Shown here one piece after another: positions 61,605-64,000 of a DNA stretch of 64,000 nt. Source of the stretch: Terrabacter sp. 28 (GTDB lineage: Bacteria; Actinomycetota; Actinomycetes; Actinomycetales; Dermatophilaceae). Position 1 is the first letter of the stretch; every line of letters begins with the position of its first letter. The stretch covers positions 171,355 to 235,354 of the forward strand of contig JYOE01000004.1 of the NCBI GenBank assembly GCA_000955875.1. The letters are read 5' to 3'. The notes beneath the pieces are model-generated. The model ran no database searches, was not told where the DNA came from, and worked only from the letters and a program-made list of their open reading frames with translations. A program made the position numbers and the translations under genes.

Positions 61605-62627
61605 TCAGCCGCCGATGGCGGACATGGGGCGCTCGGGCTGGACGAAGTCGGGGTCGCCGATGCCGTGGCCCTTGCGCTTGCGCCACATCTCACCGCGCAT
61701 GAGGTCGAGCAGCTCGTCGTCGCTGGCGCCGTCGCGCATGGGGCCGCGCAGGTCGGTCTCGGTGTTGGAGAAGAGGCAGTTGCGCACCTGGCCGTCGGCG
61801 GTGAGGCGCGTGCGGTCGCAGGCCGCGCAGAACGGGTTGGAGACGCTGGCGATGATGCCGACGGTCTCGGGGCCGCCATCGACGAGGAACCGCTCGGCGG
61901 GGGCGCTCCCCCGGTCGGCCGCCGGCAGCGGCGTCAGCTCCCAGCGCTCGGAGAGCCTGGCGTGGATCTCGCCCGCGCTGATCATGGTGGAACGGTCCCA
62001 GGCGTGCTGGGCGTCGAGCGGCATCTGCTCGATGAACCGCAGCTCGTAGCCGCGCTCGAGGCACCAGGCGAGCACGTCGGCGACGGAGTCGTCGTTGATG
62101 CCGCGCATGGCGACCGCGTTGACCTTGACGGGGGTGAGGCCCGCGTCGGCCGCCGCCTTGAGGCCCGCCTCGACGTCGGCCAGACGGTCGCGGCGGGTCA
62201 GTTGGGTGAAGGTCTCGGAGTCGATGGTGTCGAGGCTGACGTTGACACGGTCGAGGCCGGCCTCCTTCAGCCCTCGGGCGACCCGCTCGAGCCCGACGCC
62301 GTTGGTCGTCATCGCGATCTTCGGCCGCGGCTCGAGCGCGGCGATGCCGGCGACGAGCTCGACGAGGGAACGCCGCAGCAGCGGCTCTCCCCCGGTCAGG
62401 CGCACCTGGGTGACGCCGTCTCGGACGAAGAGGCCGATGAGCCTGAGCATCTCCTCGTCGGTGAGCATCTCGGCCTTCGGCATCCACGGCAGGCCCTCGG
62501 CAGGCATGCAGTAGGTGCAGCGCAGGTTGCAGCGGTCGGTCACGGACACACGCAGGTCACGCGCCACCCGGCCGAACTGGTCGGCCAGGCCTGCCGGTCG
62601 AACGCTCGGGTCGGGAAGGGCGGTCAT
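61605..62627 (-). CDS. moaA: GTP 3',8-cyclase MoaA
   Basis: A 340-residue radical-SAM enzyme that starts molybdenum cofactor synthesis from GTP. The N-terminal cluster motif is DRCNLRCTYC (about 32-41), TGGEPLLRR follows, and the C-terminal cluster is in NPFCAACDRTRLTADG with a further Cys in RNCLF. It ends in the catalytic Gly-Gly. TAGAGT lies seven bases before ATG 62627, preferred to ATG 62636. No other moa gene is in the window. Confidence 0.95.
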   Translation of the reverse strand: MTALPDPSVRPAGLADQFGRVARDLRVSVTDRCNLRCTYCMPAEGLPWMPKAEMLTDEEMLRLIGLFVRDGVTQVRLTGGEPLLRRSLVELVAGIAALEPRPKIAMTTNGVGLERVARGLKEAGLDRVNVSLDTIDSETFTQLTRRDRLADVEAGLKAAADAGLTPVKVNAVAMRGINDDSVADVLAWCLERGYELRFIEQMPLDAQHAWDRSTMISAGEIHARLSERWELTPLPAADRGSAPAERFLVDGGPETVGIIASVSNPFCAACDRTRLTADGQVRNCLFSNTETDLRGPMRDGASDDELLDLMRGEMWRKRKGHGIGDPDFVQPERPMSAIGG

Positions 62628-63165
62628 GCCCTCCACTCTAAGCCGGGGAGGCGAAACAACTCGGCATCAAGCCACTGCGATGACTCGTCACCGTCGGGAC
62701 GCACATGATGAAGGCATGGTGCCGGCCCACCCTCCAGACCAAGAGGGCGCCGCCGTCACCTCCCCAGTGGCTCGTGTCAGGAGAGCGACGACCGTCCGCC
62801 ATCTCTCCGTAACCCGGCACACACCGCCCACTATGGGCGCAAGACAGAAAGACTCGGGAGGGCGGATGTTCCACCCCGACCTCGCCCCAGTTCGGCCCGC
62901 TATCGATGATATCGGCACCCTCGCGCTGTTCGGATGGCTTGCGCCGTCTAAACTAGCCGATGTCGCGGACCCGCAGGTTGCGAACACCCCCGTCCTAGAG
63001 GGCGGTCGCCAGGCGCGATGCTTGGTTAGTAGCAGATGCGGGAATGCGTCCGAGGCGCGGCACTACCCGTCTGACGGGTGCTCTCGGTAGAGCCCGAGTT
63101 GGAGCGCCGTCCCCCTGCCGGCTAGGGCCGCCACGGTACGGCTGGTGGGGGGACACGCCCCCGTC
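62628..63165. other. 538-base stretch without a convincing gene; lower GC
   Basis: The GC content falls to about 60-63% just upstream of moaA. I find no recognisable protein. The right half (about 62995-63165) is rich in possible stems: ACCCGTC/GACGGGT near 63064-63078, CTCGG/CCGAG near 63083-63098, and CGTCCCCC (63107) with GGGGGGAC (63146) enclosing GCCG/CGGC. It may be a structured RNA, the 3' region of the TIR-like gene, or decayed sequence at an island border. Confidence 0.5.
62866..63090 (+). CDS. Doubtful small open frame
   Basis: A 74-codon frame (MFHPDLAPVRPAIDDIGTL...) with GGGAGG four bases before the ATG. The first 45 codons have moderate GC at third positions, the rest do not. 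There is no family I recognise, and it covers the region of possible RNA stems. More likely non-coding. Confidence 0.18.
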   Translation: MFHPDLAPVRPAIDDIGTLALFGWLAPSKLADVADPQVANTPVLEGGRQARCLVSSRCGNASEARHYPSDGCSR

Positions 63166-63921
63166 TTAGAAGGGACCGTGCCCCACGGGCGCGCGCAACC
63201 CGCTATTAACGCGTAGCCCTGCCGCCCGGAGTTTGGCGACGAAAGGCCGCAGGTCCCGACGGGTTTGCTCGGGGCCTCGCTTCGTGAGCGTGTAGTTCTT
63301 CTTCGTGCGTGGCGACACGAGTCTCAGGGTGGTGAAGTTGTTCGTCTTGACCCTCCAGCCCTGCGCCACCGCGTTCGTACAGAGAAGCGCTAACTCTTGC
63401 TGCAGTGACAGCTCAGGACTGCCGCTTTGAATGGTTGGCACAGCTCTAAGTTCCCTCCTCTGCTGGCGTTCCACGTGGTCCTGGATTTGGAGAACCGCTT
63501 CGTTCACAGCCGCGCGTAAGTCCCCGTCAGAACGAGACCGGTAGGGCAACCGCGTAAGGCCCAAGGTGTCGGTGGGCAGGCGTGCGTCGCCCGTCGCCAG
63601 CAGCATTGTGCGCTCGCGGCCCAAGACCCCGGCGAACAGTCCGAATTCGAGAATGATGTTGTCGCGAACCGAGGCCCGCGTCTCTCCCCTGCTCTCCGTC
63701 ACATCATCGGGAGTTGCGACCAGTACCGCGAAATCCACTTCGGAGGCGGTTCGGATGAGCGAATCCAGCGTATAGCCGGACGGCTCGAACACTGACGTGT
63801 CCCAGCGCACCACCTCGCAGACGTCGTGCCGCTCCAACTCGGCCTGCAAATTGCGCGCGACGCCCAATCCTTCGGTAGAAGACCCGACGAAGAGGCGGAC
63901 AGGAGGCGGTTCCGTGCTCAC
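63166..63921 (-). CDS. TIR-like nucleotide-binding protein with HicA-like C-terminus
   Basis: A 251-residue protein. Residues 9-150 match the TIR-like family PF10137 found in CBASS and other defence effectors: RLFVGSSTEGLGVARNLQAE, DTSVFEPSGYTLDSL, VLVATPDDVTESRG and VRDNIILEFGLFAGVLGRERT, where Glu92 is the probable NADase catalytic residue. Residues about 173-240 (GWRVKTNNFTTLRLVSP; RRDLRPFVAKLRAAGLRV) resemble the small HicA-type RNA-binding fold, without an obvious catalytic His. GC is about 58%, unlike the rest of the window. TAGAGT lies seven bases before GTG 63921. Upstream partners lie beyond the right edge. Confidence 0.75.
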   Translation of the reverse strand: MSTEPPPVRLFVGSSTEGLGVARNLQAELERHDVCEVVRWDTSVFEPSGYTLDSLIRTASEVDFAVLVATPDDVTESRGETRASVRDNIILEFGLFAGVLGRERTMLLATGDARLPTDTLGLTRLPYRSRSDGDLRAAVNEAVLQIQDHVERQQRRELRAVPTIQSGSPELSLQQELALLCTNAVAQGWRVKTNNFTTLRLVSPRTKKNYTLTKRGPEQTRRDLRPFVAKLRAAGLRVNSGLRAPVGHGPF

Positions 63922-64000
63922 GCACGAGACTCTAGAGGACCCTGGCTTTACACTGTTCTTCAGGCGACGGCTGCGGTCTGTCAACGGCACTCGAAAACTG

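Noticed and set aside
62515..63090. A 191-codon plus-strand frame across the moaA start and the intergenic stretch
   Set aside because: Its first part is antisense to moaA and the remainder matches nothing. Only the inner 74-codon part has a ribosome site and is listed as doubtful.

Overview
The window is GC-rich (about 70% by eye) and densely coded on both strands. It looks like a chromosomal segment of an actinobacterium, most likely a member of the Intrasporangiaceae/Dermatophilaceae (Micrococcales). The grounds are a Pup-proteasome locus (dop, arc), a mycothiol ligase gene (mshC), two F420-type luciferase-like oxidoreductases, several families largely restricted to actinobacteria (DUF3054, DUF3090, SCO1664, DUF5997, DUF5703, DUF3099) and a gene order resembling the Mycobacterium Rv2112c-Rv2136c region. 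The genus is an inference.

Layout. 1-12.4 kb: proteasome neighbourhood with dop (cut by the left edge), a flippase-like membrane protein, an esterase, a PRPP-synthetase paralogue and DUF3054 inserted between dop and arc, then trmI, an SSB-like protein, a site-2 protease and a RecB-type nuclease. 12.4-18.1 kb: an omega-amino-acid catabolic pair (class III aminotransferase, methylmalonate-semialdehyde dehydrogenase) with a divergent MocR regulator, then DUF5997 facing a LysR effector domain that lacks its HTH. 18.2-31.6 kb: HAD phosphatase, metH, PAC2 protein, mshC, the SCO1664-DUF3090-phosphatase run, corA, uppP, an LLM oxidoreductase and an aldo/keto reductase. 31.6-35.1 kb: an acidic protein, a lipoprotein, DUF5703, an M20 peptidase and tRNA-Leu(GAG). 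35.1-43.4 kb: two MarR regulators, a hydrolase fused to DUF5519, an MFS transporter, a HipA-like/DUF3037 pair, TrmH, TauE, SPFH and NfeD proteins. 43.5-51.5 kb: ABC ATPase, PIG-L deacetylase, and glycogen genes glgA/glgC with a coupled kinase. 51.5-59.2 kb: serB, then cyanophycin genes cphB and cphA facing a second Mur-ligase-type protein with a TPR tail. 59.3-62.6 kb: fabI, fabG, DUF3099 and moaA. 62.6-64 kb: a drop in GC (about 58-63%), about 540 bases without a convincing gene, and a TIR-like gene, which looks like the edge of an acquired defence-type island.

Window-wide patterns. About 35 genes have a TANNNT-like -10 box 6-7 bases before the start codon and no Shine-Dalgarno, so leaderless transcription seems to be the default; I used this to choose many starts. 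Several convergent gene ends carry long hairpins, some with TCGA at their base, that lack a T-tract. The heptamer GGCATAC/GTATGCC occurs 23 times by my count, several-fold more than composition predicts.

The best candidates for something undescribed are (i) the TIR-like protein with a HicA-like C-terminal part beside a structured non-coding stretch, and (ii) the TPR-fused Mur ligase facing the cyanophycin genes. Next come the split LysR/DUF5997 pair and the hydrolase-DUF5519 fusion controlled by a MarR protein with two matched operators.
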